A DNA stretch of 15,680 bases from CAYLLE01 sp964384485. GTDB lineage: Bacteria > Spirochaetota > Spirochaetia > CAYLLE01. The notes under the pieces were generated by a model that did no database searches, was not told where the DNA came from, and was given only the letters and a program-made list of their open reading frames with translations. Both the position numbers and the translations under genes were made by a program. Below are positions 6,443 through 14,063 of the stretch, piece by piece (positions within the stretch are counted from its first letter, which is position 1; each line of letters begins with the position of its first letter). The stretch is taken from positions 1 through 15,680 of the forward strand of contig CAYLLE010000085.1 in the NCBI GenBank assembly GCA_964384485.1, read 5' to 3'.

Positions 6443-9400
6443 CTATCTATTTCTCAGCAGAGCAACTATGGCGGGGTAATCGCGTTCTTTCGCGACATCC
6501 AAGGGTGATTGACCCTGGTAATTTACAACCTTGATGGGCGCATCCATCTTGATCAGCGCTTCCACCGAATCGTGGGCTCCCAGAAAAGCCGCGATATGCA
6601 GGGGCGTATTGCCGTAGGAGTCGGCGGAATCAATATTTTCCGGTGTAATTACCGCTTCCAGTGCCTCCCGTCCCCGGATCAGCGCGAGTCTGAGGGGCGT
6701 TTCATTCTCCGTATTAACCGCGTGGATGTCCGCTCCCTTTTCCGCGAGATATGAAACCACATTGAGTCCCGCGGACTGTATTGCTAAATGAAGAGGGACC
6801 TCTCCGGACATGTTACGGGAATCGATATCAGCGCCGATTTCAAGAAGATAATCCAGCACCTCAAGAGAAGCCTCTTGAGCAACCGCGAGGTGGAGAGGGG
6901 TGTTTCCCTGATTGTCCGCTTCGGTCGCGTTCCGCCGGGTAATAACTGTCTCCAGGTAATCAAGTCCGTTTTCCACCGCCATGAAAAACGGGGTGTTTCC
7001 CTGGGCGTTCCGGGCGTACACATCGGCTCTCCGGGAGACCAGAAAACCTGCCGTATCCGCGGAACCGCCGGAAATAGCCAGATGGAGCGGAGTGTTTCCT
7101 TTATTGTCCCTGTCCTGAAGGGACGCACCGTATTCAAGCAGAATCTCGATAAACATTACCTTCCCGTCTTCCGCAGCAAGATGAAGCGCTGTCTTGCCCT
7201 GGGAATCCCGTACTCCCGGATCAGCGCCGGCTCTGAGGAGTGAATCAAGAATATCGGGTTTTTGTGAAATAAGGGCGCTCATCAGCGGGGTTCTTCCGAT
7301 AGCGTTTCTCGCGTTAAGATCAGCACCGTTTTCTACGAGGAGAGAAAATGTTTTTTTTGATCCTTTGGAAGCAGCGTGATGAAGAGGTGTATTCCCCTGA
7401 TTGTCTCTCGCCTCAGGGTCGGCCGAATATCCGAGAAGGATCCGGACAAAGCCGGGAAGCCCTTCTCTGACGGCTGTGTGGAGAGGAGTTTCTCCGGCAT
7501 TGTTTCTTATGTCCGGAGAAAGCCCTTTAATGATAAGCATCCGGACCGCGTCACTCTGCTCCAGCTGTACCGCGTAATGGAGCGGGGAATTTCCGTTTCC
7601 GTCGGTGCTGCGGAGATCCATCACCGAAAAAAACCTGCTTAAAAAAGTGTTTTCATGATGGAATGCTATGGACAGGGGGCTCTCATCGGCATTATTTTCG
7701 GTAAACAGATCGGCACCGTAGGAGAGAAAAATTTCAATTACATTAGTATCTTTTCGTCTAACCGCTTCATGGAAAGGGGTCTCTCCTTTGGAATTTTGAT
7801 CACCCACATCAGCACCTTTTCCGATAAGGGTAAGAACAATTTCTGGTTCGGCCCCGGAATAAAGTGCCAGATGAAGCGGACTGTTTCCGAGATTGTCGTT
7901 TGTGTCCATGTCATCCCGAGTCAAAAATCCTTCCACAAAACTGTTTCCTTGAAGGTAAGACAAGAGAAGCGGTGTTTCCCCGTTATCGTTGACCGCGTAT
8001 AATTCAGCTCCCGATTTCCGAAGCAGCACGCTGATGGAAAGATTCCCGGATAAGACAGCCGTATGCAGAGGGGTATCCCCCGAACCGTTCCGGATGTTTA
8101 TCCTGGTACCGCCTCCGGTAAGGAGGTTAATTGTTTCTGAAATGGATGATTCAAAAGAGTTGTCGATATTAGACGGGTGCTTGACGAAAAGATGAAGTGG
8201 GGTGTTGCCCGCGAAATCCTTGGCGTCTGTTTCCGCCCCGTGTTTGACAAGCAGAGAAGCAATCCGGGCTGATTCCGGAAGCGGATTCAGCAGATGAAGA
8301 GGAGCGGCGCCGCTTTGATTCTGTACATTCGGTCCCGCTCCCCGCCGGAGCAGGAATTCGGCGGCAGCGAGATCGCCGGCCGCTACGGCCTCGTGAAGCG
8401 GGGTGTTTCCGGAATTATTCTGACGGTCGATTTCGGCTCCCTTTTTGATCAAGAGCTCGGTAAATCCGAAATGACCTTCTCTGCAGCTTTCGTGAATGGG
8501 ATAATTGCCTCCGGGAAGCTGTTTATTAACATCCGCGGACGCGACAACGTTTTCGACATAGTCGAATCCGTCAATCTTGCCTTTTCCGCCCCGGGCGATG
8601 AGGAAAAATGCTGTTTCGGCGTGAGCAAGACTCCGGGGGTTAAGGTATGCGAAATCCAGCGGCGTCAGGCCGTTTTTCGTTTCCGGATTTATTTGAGCCC
8701 CCGCGCCGAGCAGGAATTTAACGGTATCCAGCTTTCCTTCGGAAACGGCATAGTGGAGCAAATGCTTTCCCTCGTCATCGGAATCTTTTATATTTTCGGA
8801 TTTAACGATGGCGTCAAGGGCGTCTCTCCCCTGCTCAAGAGCTGTACCGGCGGGGGCTGCTCCCGCATTGTTCCGCCGGAACAGATCCGCCCCCCGTTCA
8901 GCCAGAAACTCTGCTGTGGAATAGGCCATAGAGAGAAGCGCGTTCATGAGGGGAGTGTTTCCCTCGTCATCTTCTGAATCCAGAACGGCACCCGATTTCA
9001 GAAGCAGTTCCGCTGTTTCCAGCTTATCCTCTCCTAAGGCGGCATGAAGGGGAGTTTTCCCCGAACTGTCCCGTTTTTCCAGCTCCGCGCCCTGGGATAC
9101 CAGAAAAAGGACAAGCTCCTTATGTCCGGAGACCGCTGCGGTATGGAGGGGTGTTCTGCCGGCTTCATTTTCCGCGGATAAGGACAGCCCTCCGTTGATC
9201 AAAACTTCCACAACGGGGATTGACCCGGCCGCGGCTGCTTCATGAAGGGGGGTATTTCCCGTTTCGTTTATTTCTCCGGAATACCCGAACTCATCCAGAT
9301 AACTTTGAATTTCAGTAGGATTTTTTTCTGAAACCAGGGCGAAAATGTCCGGTTTCGGCGCAGGTACGTCTTCGGGAACCGGCGGAGGCGCCGAGGCGCA

Positions 9401-9463
9401 TGAGGAGATTAGAATAACAGAAACGGCCGCGGTAAAAAGCAGGCCCCATCGGGGGATTTTCAT
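6443..9463 (-). CDS. Giant ankyrin-repeat lipoprotein (about 28 repeats)
   Basis: A 1006-residue protein of unknown role. A lipoprotein signal (1-22) ends in ISSC, with C22 the predicted lipidated residue, followed by a Pro-rich linker to about residue 40. Nearly all of the rest is ankyrin: by eye about 28 repeats of 31-36 residues with the cores GNTPLHxA and GADxxxRN, ending with a short cap. Five repeats are exactly 31 residues long and end in Asp (199-229, 493-523, 591-621, 820-850, 918-948). Each is followed by a fresh G-N-T/S-P-L-H type repeat, defining a 98-residue three-repeat module. Ankyrin stacks bind proteins, so an exported one could be a periplasmic or surface scaffold; this is inference. 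There is no Shine-Dalgarno site; an extended -10 sits just upstream. Confidence 0.9.
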   Translation of the reverse strand: MKIPRWGLLFTAAVSVILISSCASAPPPVPEDVPAPKPDIFALVSEKNPTEIQSYLDEFGYSGEINETGNTPLHEAAAAGSIPVVEVLINGGLSLSAENEAGRTPLHTAAVSGHKELVLFLVSQGAELEKRDSSGKTPLHAALGEDKLETAELLLKSGAVLDSEDDEGNTPLMNALLSMAYSTAEFLAERGADLFRRNNAGAAPAGTALEQGRDALDAIVKSENIKDSDDEGKHLLHYAVSEGKLDTVKFLLGAGAQINPETKNGLTPLDFAYLNPRSLAHAETAFFLIARGGKGKIDGFDYVENVVASADVNKQLPGGNYPIHESCREGHFGFTELLIKKGAEIDRQNNSGNTPLHEAVAAGDLAAAEFLLRRGAGPNVQNQSGAAPLHLLNPLPESARIASLLVKHGAETDAKDFAGNTPLHLFVKHPSNIDNSFESSISETINLLTGGGTRINIRNGSGDTPLHTAVLSGNLSISVLLRKSGAELYAVNDNGETPLLLSYLQGNSFVEGFLTRDDMDTNDNLGNSPLHLALYSGAEPEIVLTLIGKGADVGDQNSKGETPFHEAVRRKDTNVIEIFLSYGADLFTENNADESPLSIAFHHENTFLSRFFSVMDLRSTDGNGNSPLHYAVQLEQSDAVRMLIIKGLSPDIRNNAGETPLHTAVREGLPGFVRILLGYSADPEARDNQGNTPLHHAASKGSKKTFSLLVENGADLNARNAIGRTPLMSALISQKPDILDSLLRAGADPGVRDSQGKTALHLAAEDGKVMFIEILLEYGASLQDRDNKGNTPLHLAISGGSADTAGFLVSRRADVYARNAQGNTPFFMAVENGLDYLETVITRRNATEADNQGNTPLHLAVAQEASLEVLDYLLEIGADIDSRNMSGEVPLHLAIQSAGLNVVSYLAEKGADIHAVNTENETPLRLALIRGREALEAVITPENIDSADSYGNTPLHIAAFLGAHDSVEALIKMDAPIKVVNYQGQSPLDVAKERDYPAIVALLRNR
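6713..7006 (-). repeat. 98-residue ankyrin supermodule, C-terminal copy
   Basis: Residues 820-917 of the ankyrin lipoprotein comprise one 31-residue Asp-terminated repeat plus two ordinary repeats. The next 31-residue repeat then begins at 918, exactly 98 residues on. Compare LETVITRRNATEAD (837-850) with LEAVITPENIDSAD (935-948). The match suggests duplication of a three-repeat block. Confidence 0.65.
7694..7987 (-). repeat. 98-residue ankyrin supermodule, central copy
   Basis: Residues 493-590 of the ankyrin lipoprotein have the same layout as 820-917: a 31-residue Asp-terminated repeat and two standard repeats, with another 31-residue repeat starting at 591. Sequence similarity to the C-terminal copy is lower, so it is older or more diverged. 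Confidence 0.6.
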
Positions 9464-9758
9464 ACATCAACCATTATAACATAAACGACAGTACATTACC
9501 AGCTGATTTCATTGGATGAATTCCCTTATAACGTATACAATTGTTTACAGTATATATGGTTATTTTAATCCGGAACGGCTCAAGCCGGCTTCGGGAAAGG
9601 GGTACCCTATAAACGGCGACGGAAACCGATTGCCGGGGAATCCGGTAAGTTCTGCAATATTTTTTCGAGACCTTGAATTATCCTCCGGTTTATGCTTTTA
9701 TTTTTCCGAAGATGATACGGGTGTATCACACGGACAAGAAAGGAGTTAAAAAATCTGA
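9464..9758. other. Divergent intergenic region, ankyrin/EamA genes
   Basis: A 295-nt region without a convincing gene. Besides the ankyrin -10 box, a plus-strand promoter candidate is TTGGAT (9512-9517), 16 nt, TATACA (9534-9539), which would give a leader of about 210 nt for the transporter gene. The middle is GC-rich with short palindromes such as AGCCGGCT (9583-9590). No known riboswitch is recognised. Confidence 0.4.
9473..9481 (-). promoter_or_regulatory. Extended -10 promoter of ankyrin gene
   Basis: On the minus strand, TGT directly precedes a perfect TATAAT (9478-9473), an extended -10 element. The best-spaced -35 candidate (TGGTAA, 9501-9496) is poor, as is common with extended -10 promoters. 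The ATG lies nine nt beyond the -10 box, leaving a 5' leader of only a few nt. Confidence 0.6.
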
Positions 9759-10637
9759 ATGACTGTAGCTCTGCAGGCCACCCTGATAGCGTTTCTCGGG
9801 TATTCACTTCAAAATATCAGCCAGGCTACTCAAAAGATGGCTCTGGATATCCGAAGGCGGCATAAAACCGGAGGCTTTATACTCTGGTGCGTAGCCACTT
9901 TTTTCACTTTTTTCTCTAATTTCATCGTTCTTTACGCCGTTTCCATCGGCAACGTTTCTCTGGTGGGGGCACTTTCGGGCACCGGACTCCTGGCGCTGGT
10001 TATATATTCGGATTTGGTTCTGAAAGAACGGGTAAGCAGATGGGAGCTTCTCAGTATCATAATCATCATAAGCGGAATCGTTTTAATGGGAGCCTTTGAA
10101 CACACCACACGGAATAATACTATCCGGGTTAATTTGCTGGTCCTGATTTTCCTGATATCTGTGGCGACGGGCATCATCATTACGGTTATCCTGATCAGAA
10201 AAAAACGGCGCACCGCCATATCTCTCACTTTTTTATCCGGTATTTTGGGCGGTTTTCTCCGGCTTTTTCAAAAAGTAAGCACATCCAGAGTGGGAAAAGC
10301 CTATTCCTTTATTAGTATTCGCGTAGAAAATAAGGGCAGCTCGGTTTTTCTAGATAAACTGGAAGCCGCCGCGCAGAGTCTTACGAATCCGTTCACTCTG
10401 CTGTGGGTTTTTTTATCAATTATTTCCATGATCCTTATGCAGTTCGCGTACAGCCGAGACCGGGCAATCAAATTAATTCCGGTTTTTTTGGCCATAACAA
10501 TGCTGATTCCGGTCTGCGGCGGTGTGATCTTTTTTCTTGAAAAGCTCAATCCGCAGCAGATCCTCGGCGTTTTCTGCATCCTCGGCGGGGCAATTCTGCT
10601 GGTACTTAAAGCCCGGAAGATTCCTTCAATCCGGTAA
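9759..10637 (+). CDS. EamA/DMT-family membrane transporter
   Basis: A 292-residue inner-membrane protein with about nine or ten hydrophobic helices (roughly 3-20, 40-60, 64-84, 96-113, 123-145, 152-168, 211-229, 236-258, 262-283). It fits the drug/metabolite transporter superfamily: two halves each ending in a conserved E-containing turn (LVLKERVSRWELLS at the end of TM3, FFLEKLNPQQILGVF near TM8-TM9) and a final LGGAILLVL helix. A long polar insertion (about 170-208) separates the halves. Substrate unknown. AAAGGAG lies 13 nt before the ATG, farther than ideal, but a TGA codon sits directly before the ATG in frame, so no longer start exists. Its 3' end overlaps the convergent dehydrogenase by 12 bp. 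Confidence 0.8.
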   Translation: MTVALQATLIAFLGYSLQNISQATQKMALDIRRRHKTGGFILWCVATFFTFFSNFIVLYAVSIGNVSLVGALSGTGLLALVIYSDLVLKERVSRWELLSIIIIISGIVLMGAFEHTTRNNTIRVNLLVLIFLISVATGIIITVILIRKKRRTAISLTFLSGILGGFLRLFQKVSTSRVGKAYSFISIRVENKGSSVFLDKLEAAAQSLTNPFTLLWVFLSIISMILMQFAYSRDRAIKLIPVFLAITMLIPVCGGVIFFLEKLNPQQILGVFCILGGAILLVLKARKIPSIR

Positions 10638-11645
10638 TTGCTGTTGATGTACCGCCCGGTGTTTTGCCGGCATGTTCACCACATTTCCCATTTTCCCGGA
10701 TTGGATAAAGTCAGTAACCAAGCGCACGATTTTCTGCCGGATATCCGCCTCCGCCTCCACGGACGCCCATGAATAGTGGGGAGTCATGATGATCCGGGGG
10801 CAGTTAAGGAGAGGATTCGTCCCGTCCGGCGGTTCGCCGTCTTCGTACACGTCCGTTGCCGCTCCCGCGATGAGCCCGGTATGGAGCGCCTCGGCAAGAG
10901 CTTCCTGGTCCACCACCCCGCCCCTGCTGGTGTTGATAAGAAACGCTTCGCTCTTCATGTTCCCGAAGATTCTCCGGTCCACCAGATGCCGGGTTTCGGG
11001 ATTGAGAATGGCAGTTACACAGAGGAAATCCGATTCTGAGACGGCTTCGTCCAAAGAGACAGCCTTTACTCCGGGAGGCAGGGTATCCGGCGGTATATGC
11101 GGATCACAGGCAAGGATATTCAAACCGAATCCTGCACAAAGTTCGGCGACGCGGCGCCCGACTCGGCCGAATCCCAGAATCCCCAGGGTTTTACCGGTGA
11201 TTCGGCTGATCCTGGGAATGCCGGTGCTCTCCCATCCCCTGCCTCCCGCGGAGTTACGGACAGTTTCCATCTGTTCCTTAAGCCGGCGCGCGGATGCCAG
11301 CATAAGCATCACCGTCTGTTCCGCGACTTCGTCGATGCAGTAATCGGGAATGTTGACCACCGGGATACCCGAAGAGGCGGCAGCTTTTATATCGACATTG
11401 TCGTAACCTATCCCGTGCCGGATAATGAGTCCGCAATGATCCATTGACTCGATAATTTCCGCGCTGATCCGGGCCATGTTCACGATTACGATACGGGCAT
11501 CCCGAACAAGAGACATGAGACGATCCGGCGGCGCGAACCGTTCCTGGTAAATCCTGAGTTCAGCGATCCCGGAAAGCTGTTCTATTTCCCAGGCAAGATT
11601 CTCTTCAACATAGTCTGTGATCACTACTGCCGGTTTCTTCATCAT
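10626..11645 (-). CDS. D-isomer-specific 2-hydroxyacid dehydrogenase (CtBP/SerA-like)
   Basis: A 339-residue NAD-dependent oxidoreductase acting on a D-2-hydroxyacid/2-ketoacid pair. Seen: an N-terminal flavodoxin-like catalytic half, then GILGFGRVG (Rossmann, glycines near 158, 160, 163), the substrate/catalytic arginine in INTSRGG (R241), glutamate in DVYEDGEPP (E268) and histidine in PHYSW (H290). The region IRHGIGYDNVDIKAA and the NIPDYCIDEVAEQT stretch are typical of C-terminal-binding-protein and 3-phosphoglycerate dehydrogenase relatives, but the ACT domain of SerA is absent. The start at 11645 is fixed by AAGGGGAGA four nt upstream; an in-frame ATG at 11678 would place that site inside the gene. 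It lies 45 nt behind the VOC gene, probably in one transcript. Exact substrate unknown. Confidence 0.87.
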   Translation of the reverse strand: MMKKPAVVITDYVEENLAWEIEQLSGIAELRIYQERFAPPDRLMSLVRDARIVIVNMARISAEIIESMDHCGLIIRHGIGYDNVDIKAAASSGIPVVNIPDYCIDEVAEQTVMLMLASARRLKEQMETVRNSAGGRGWESTGIPRISRITGKTLGILGFGRVGRRVAELCAGFGLNILACDPHIPPDTLPPGVKAVSLDEAVSESDFLCVTAILNPETRHLVDRRIFGNMKSEAFLINTSRGGVVDQEALAEALHTGLIAGAATDVYEDGEPPDGTNPLLNCPRIIMTPHYSWASVEAEADIRQKIVRLVTDFIQSGKMGNVVNMPAKHRAVHQQQLPD

Positions 11646-11690
11646 AAGTTCTCCCCTTATGCTCATCGGCGGGATCACAGTAAATGTTTA

Positions 11691-12089
11691 CTAAAACATG
11701 GGATTACTGCGATAGATCAGCTGGATGTGCAGATCAAAGGGATCCCGGAGTATGACCATTTTGTCTCCCGATGCGGTTTCCTTGTATTCATCCGAAACGG
11801 TGCAACCCTTGGTAAGCAGACGTTCCATTTCCGCTTTCACATTGTCCACAAGAAAAGCCAGATGGAATGTCATGGGCCGGATTTCCCTGAAGGGCAAGGT
11901 AACCTCATCCCGGTTTCCATAGATCTCCAGAATGACCCGTCCGGTAGGATCGGCGAGGAAGTAAGCTTTAGGCGGAGAAGACCGGGTTATTTTCATCGAC
12001 AGGTTTTCCACATACCATTCCGCCGCCTTTTTAGGTTCAGAAACATTAAGCCCGGTATGGGCGAATGTATAATCGGGATGTTTACTCAT
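11691..12089 (-). CDS. VOC-family (glyoxalase/dioxygenase-like) protein
   Basis: A 132-residue cytosolic protein with two beta-alpha-beta-beta-beta modules of the vicinal oxygen chelate superfamily. Candidate metal ligands are H11 (TFAHTGLNV), E55 (VILEIYGN) and H76 (MTFHLAF). The usual fourth ligand glutamate in the last strand is Q123 (LHIQLIY), so the metal site may be altered. AAAGGAGAA precedes the ATG at 12089; an upstream in-frame start at 12149 lacks such a site. It shares a transcript with the 2-hydroxyacid dehydrogenase, which suggests that both act on a 2-oxo or 2-hydroxy acid, or a lactoylglutathione-like substrate; this is inference. Confidence 0.85.
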   Translation of the reverse strand: MSKHPDYTFAHTGLNVSEPKKAAEWYVENLSMKITRSSPPKAYFLADPTGRVILEIYGNRDEVTLPFREIRPMTFHLAFLVDNVKAEMERLLTKGCTVSDEYKETASGDKMVILRDPFDLHIQLIYRSNPMF

Positions 12090-12140
12090 AATTTTCTCCT
12101 TTAACAGCACCGGTAAATATCCGAATGGCTTTTTTCTCAG

Positions 12141-12153
12141 TATATTCAATATA
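12141..12153. promoter_or_regulatory. TATATTCAATATA palindrome between divergent genes
   Basis: A perfect 13-nt palindrome, TATATT-C-AATATA, lies between the VOC gene and the first lipoprotein gene. A minus-strand -10-like TATACT overlaps its edge. It could be an operator, but AT-rich palindromes arise easily by chance. Confidence 0.3.
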
Positions 12154-12197
12154 GAAAAGCCTGAAAGGGCATTATCATATTTATTGGAGGATTTATT

Positions 12198-12785
12198 ATG
12201 AAAAAACTACAAAAAACGGCAATTGTATTTACTGTTATCATTGCGGCCGCGGCTACTTTCTCATGCAGTAACACCCCCGTAGATGATATATCTACAGCTG
12301 AGGACGCACAGATGGCATCAAGAATTATTTTCCAGGGATTAGAAAAATCTTATGGTACCGGTGGCGGATCTAAAGCTGAAACAGATTTAGTAACGGAGGG
12401 AACAGAGGGCGGCTCGGTTACATTCAGCCCGAATGACCCAGACCAGACCGACACTACGCTGATTTTTGAAGCGGTATTTAACGATTTCGGGTTCATCTAT
12501 GAAACAGACGACGGAAAACAGCAGACCTATGTGATCGATGGAACGATTGTATTTGCTTTCACTTTGGTAGAAAGCGGCGAAGAAAACGGCGGCAGCACCG
12601 AGTTTGAATACGATATTTTATCGGATGCCTTAACGGTGGATGGACCGGATATCACAACCACATTCCCGCTTGAAATCACATACACCTTCACTATTGCCGA
12701 TCCGACGATTACGATTACCGCGACAGGAACCGCGGACGGAGTACCCCTGGAAAGCTACACGTTTACGGTCACCGATACACTTTAA
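12198..12785 (+). CDS. Tandem lipoprotein paralogue 1, unknown function
   Basis: A 195-residue exported protein. The signal peptide (MKKLQKTAIVFTV...) ends in TFSC, a relaxed lipobox with C23 as predicted lipid site. The mature part is acidic and rich in Thr, Gly and aromatic residues in alternating patterns, suggesting a beta-sandwich or barrel-like fold. Shared blocks with the next gene include AFxFQGLExSYGT-like residues near 43-55, GGSVTF, AVFNDFGF, QTYVIDGT, GPDITTTFP and GTADGVPLESYTF. No known family is recognised. GGAGG lies seven nt before the ATG. It is followed by a hairpin and then the paralogue in the same direction. It is probably anchored to the outer membrane or to the periplasmic side of the inner membrane. 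Confidence 0.8.
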   Translation: MKKLQKTAIVFTVIIAAAATFSCSNTPVDDISTAEDAQMASRIIFQGLEKSYGTGGGSKAETDLVTEGTEGGSVTFSPNDPDQTDTTLIFEAVFNDFGFIYETDDGKQQTYVIDGTIVFAFTLVESGEENGGSTEFEYDILSDALTVDGPDITTTFPLEITYTFTIADPTITITATGTADGVPLESYTFTVTDTL

Positions 12786-12789
12786 TCGG

Positions 12790-12823
12790 TTTTTTCCGGA
12801 CCGGTTTTCCGGTCCGGGGAAAA
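12790..12823 (+). terminator. Hairpin after lipoprotein 1
   Basis: CCGGACCGG (12796-12804) and CCGGTCCGG (12809-12817) form a perfect 9-bp stem with a TTTT loop. The stem extends through two G-U pairs and four A-T pairs to 12790 and 12823. There is no T tail on the plus strand, so it may be a partial terminator or an mRNA-stabilising hairpin between the paralogues. Confidence 0.55.
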
Positions 12824-12910
12824 TGATTCTATTCGTTTGATTAAAAATTTACTATTATGTTCATAGACAGATGACCGTTAGGTCTCACATTATGTTCGGG
12901 AGGAAAACCA

Positions 12911-13501
12911 ATGAAAAAATTAATGAAGAGTTTTTTGTTCGCCGGTATAATGCTTATTACCGGTATCGCTTTATCCTGTAAAACCGACGGGGGCGGAGGG
13001 ATCGATTCGGAAGCCGAGGCGCAGCAGGCGTCTAAAATCGTGTTTCAAAGCCTGAACGTTTCTTACGAAACGGAAGAATCTTCGAAGGCGTATACATCAA
13101 CACACACTTATGATAGCCCCCAGGGCGGATCGGTAACCTATACCTTCAATTCCGCGGATTACGATGATTATTCCTTCAGCTACGATGCCGCCTTTAACGA
13201 CATGAAGTTCACCTATACCGATGAAGACAACAATCAGGAGACGTATACCATAGACGGAACGTTCACCTTCACCTTCAGCTTGGATGAAACGGACAGCTCC
13301 TCTTCGTTTATCTACAACATCTCATCCTCCGCTATAACCCTGACAGGTCCTGACGTGACAGATACGTTTCCGGTTGATGTAACGTATACCTACAGTTTTT
13401 CTGAATCCGGTACAAGCTATGTGTACACAATTACCGCGAACGGAACAGTCGACGGCATTCCGATAGACGGCTACAGCTACACGTATACCTGGTCCTATTA
13501 A
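12911..13501 (+). CDS. Tandem lipoprotein paralogue 2, Tyr/Thr/Ser-rich
   Basis: A 196-residue paralogue of the preceding gene. The signal peptide ends in ALSC with C23 as predicted lipidation site, followed by a Gly-rich tether. Matching blocks: AQQASKIVFQSL, GGSVTYTF, AAFNDMKFTY, ETYTIDGTFTF, SSAITLTGPDVT, DTFPVDVTYTY and GTVDGIPIDGYSYT. By eye the two proteins share roughly two fifths of residues, so the duplication is old. This copy has gained many Tyr, Ser and Thr residues in alternating strands (TYTYSFSESG, YSYTYTWSY), a beta-rich composition seen in surface proteins. GGGAGG lies seven nt before the ATG. It has its own downstream terminator. Function unknown. Confidence 0.8.
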   Translation: MKKLMKSFLFAGIMLITGIALSCKTDGGGGIDSEAEAQQASKIVFQSLNVSYETEESSKAYTSTHTYDSPQGGSVTYTFNSADYDDYSFSYDAAFNDMKFTYTDEDNNQETYTIDGTFTFTFSLDETDSSSSFIYNISSSAITLTGPDVTDTFPVDVTYTYSFSESGTSYVYTITANGTVDGIPIDGYSYTYTWSY

Positions 13502-13507
13502 GGTATC

Positions 13508-13546
13508 CACGCCGGCCCGGATTTGTCAGTCCGGGCATGGTGTTTT
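13508..13546 (+). terminator. Terminator after lipoprotein 2
   Basis: GCCCGGA (13515-13521) pairs with TCCGGGC (13530-13536) around an 8-nt loop. An outer CAC/GTG clamp adds support, and TTTT follows at 13543-13546. This is a standard intrinsic terminator seven nt after the stop codon. Confidence 0.65.
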
Positions 13547-13568
13547 ATCCATGGAATTACCAGCATGA

Positions 13569-13850
13569 GACTCCGAAGATATGGCGGCGAATAATTATTT
13601 CAGTCACACAAATCTAGACGGGCAGAACCCCTTCGACCGGCTCGGAGAAGCGGGAATCACCTACTCGACAGCGGGAGAAAATATCGCCTACGGCTTTACC
13701 AGCGCGGAGGCGGTCCTGGAGGGGTGGCTTGAGAGCGCCGGACACAAGGCGAATATCGAAAACGATTCGTTCACCCATCATGGTGTCGGATATGCATCCG
13801 GCGGCAGCTACTGGACCCATCTTTTCATGGAAAATCCGGAGATTGATTAG
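13569..13850 (+). pseudogene. Truncated CAP-domain (SCP/YkwD-like) gene remnant
   Basis: The frame encodes the C-terminal two thirds of a CAP domain: SEDMAANNYFSH, GENIAYG, WLESAGHKANI, HHGVGYASGG and YWTHLFM, all recognisable family signatures. CAP proteins are usually secreted, with an N-terminal helix region before the SEDMA segment. Here the homology continues upstream of the only ATG (13581) through D-S-E-D and then meets an in-frame TGA at 13566-13568. No signal peptide, N-terminal half or ribosome site is present, and the terminator of the lipoprotein gene lies just before. An 89-residue product starting at 13581 is formally possible but would lack part of the fold. A broken gene is the better reading. 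Confidence 0.65.
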
Positions 13851-13890
13851 ACCGCTTCTTGTTTACTGTTAGCATTTTATTAAAACGGTC

Positions 13891-13922
13891 TTGACACGGG
13901 AGCAGAAATTTGGCACTTTATA
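13891..13922 (+). promoter_or_regulatory. Probable tRNA promoter
   Basis: A perfect TTGACA (13891-13896) precedes the tRNA. The best -10-like sequences, TTTATA (13917-13922) or the overlapping TATAAA, sit 20-22 nt away, longer than the usual 17, so the -10 assignment is uncertain. Confidence 0.45.
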
Positions 13923-13938
13923 AATCCTGTGAAAACAG

Positions 13939-14012
13939 GGGCCCATAGCTCAGTTGGTTAGAGCACCTGACTCATAATCAGGGTGTCCCAGGTTCAAGTC
14001 CTGGTGGGCCCA
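13939..14012 (+). tRNA. tRNA with CAU anticodon (elongator Met or Ile2)
   Basis: A 74-nt complete cloverleaf. The acceptor stem is GGGCCCA/TGGGCCC with discriminator A. The D-arm is GCTC/GAGC, and the anticodon stem CCTGA/TCAGG has loop CTCATAA, giving CAU. The variable loop is five nt and the T-arm is CCAGG-TTCAAGT-CCTGG. A paired first acceptor base and no GGG/CCC run in the anticodon stem exclude an initiator. Elongator Met and lysidine-modified Ile2 cannot be separated with confidence by eye. CCA is not encoded and must be added. A CCTGT-GAAA-ACAGG hairpin (13926-13939) abuts the 5' end. Confidence 0.93.
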
Positions 14013-14053
14013 AAAAAAATAGCCGTTCGCTTCTTGCGGACGGCTATTTTTTT
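14013..14053 (+). terminator. tRNA transcription terminator
   Basis: AGCCGTTCGC (14021-14030) and GCGGACGGCT (14036-14045) form a 10-bp stem with one G-U pair and a TTCTT loop. An A-run before and T-run after extend the helix. It is a strong, bidirectional-looking intrinsic terminator immediately after the tRNA. Confidence 0.9.
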
Positions 14054-14063
14054 GGTTGCATAG

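Noticed and set aside
6509..8977. Several plus-strand frames opposite the ankyrin gene, up to 227 residues
   Set aside because: They share repeated motifs only because they mirror the ankyrin repeats; no ribosome sites or independent homology.
9516..9749. 77-residue plus-strand open frame upstream of the transporter
   Set aside because: No ribosome site, unremarkable composition, no recognisable motif; it lies in the divergent promoter region.
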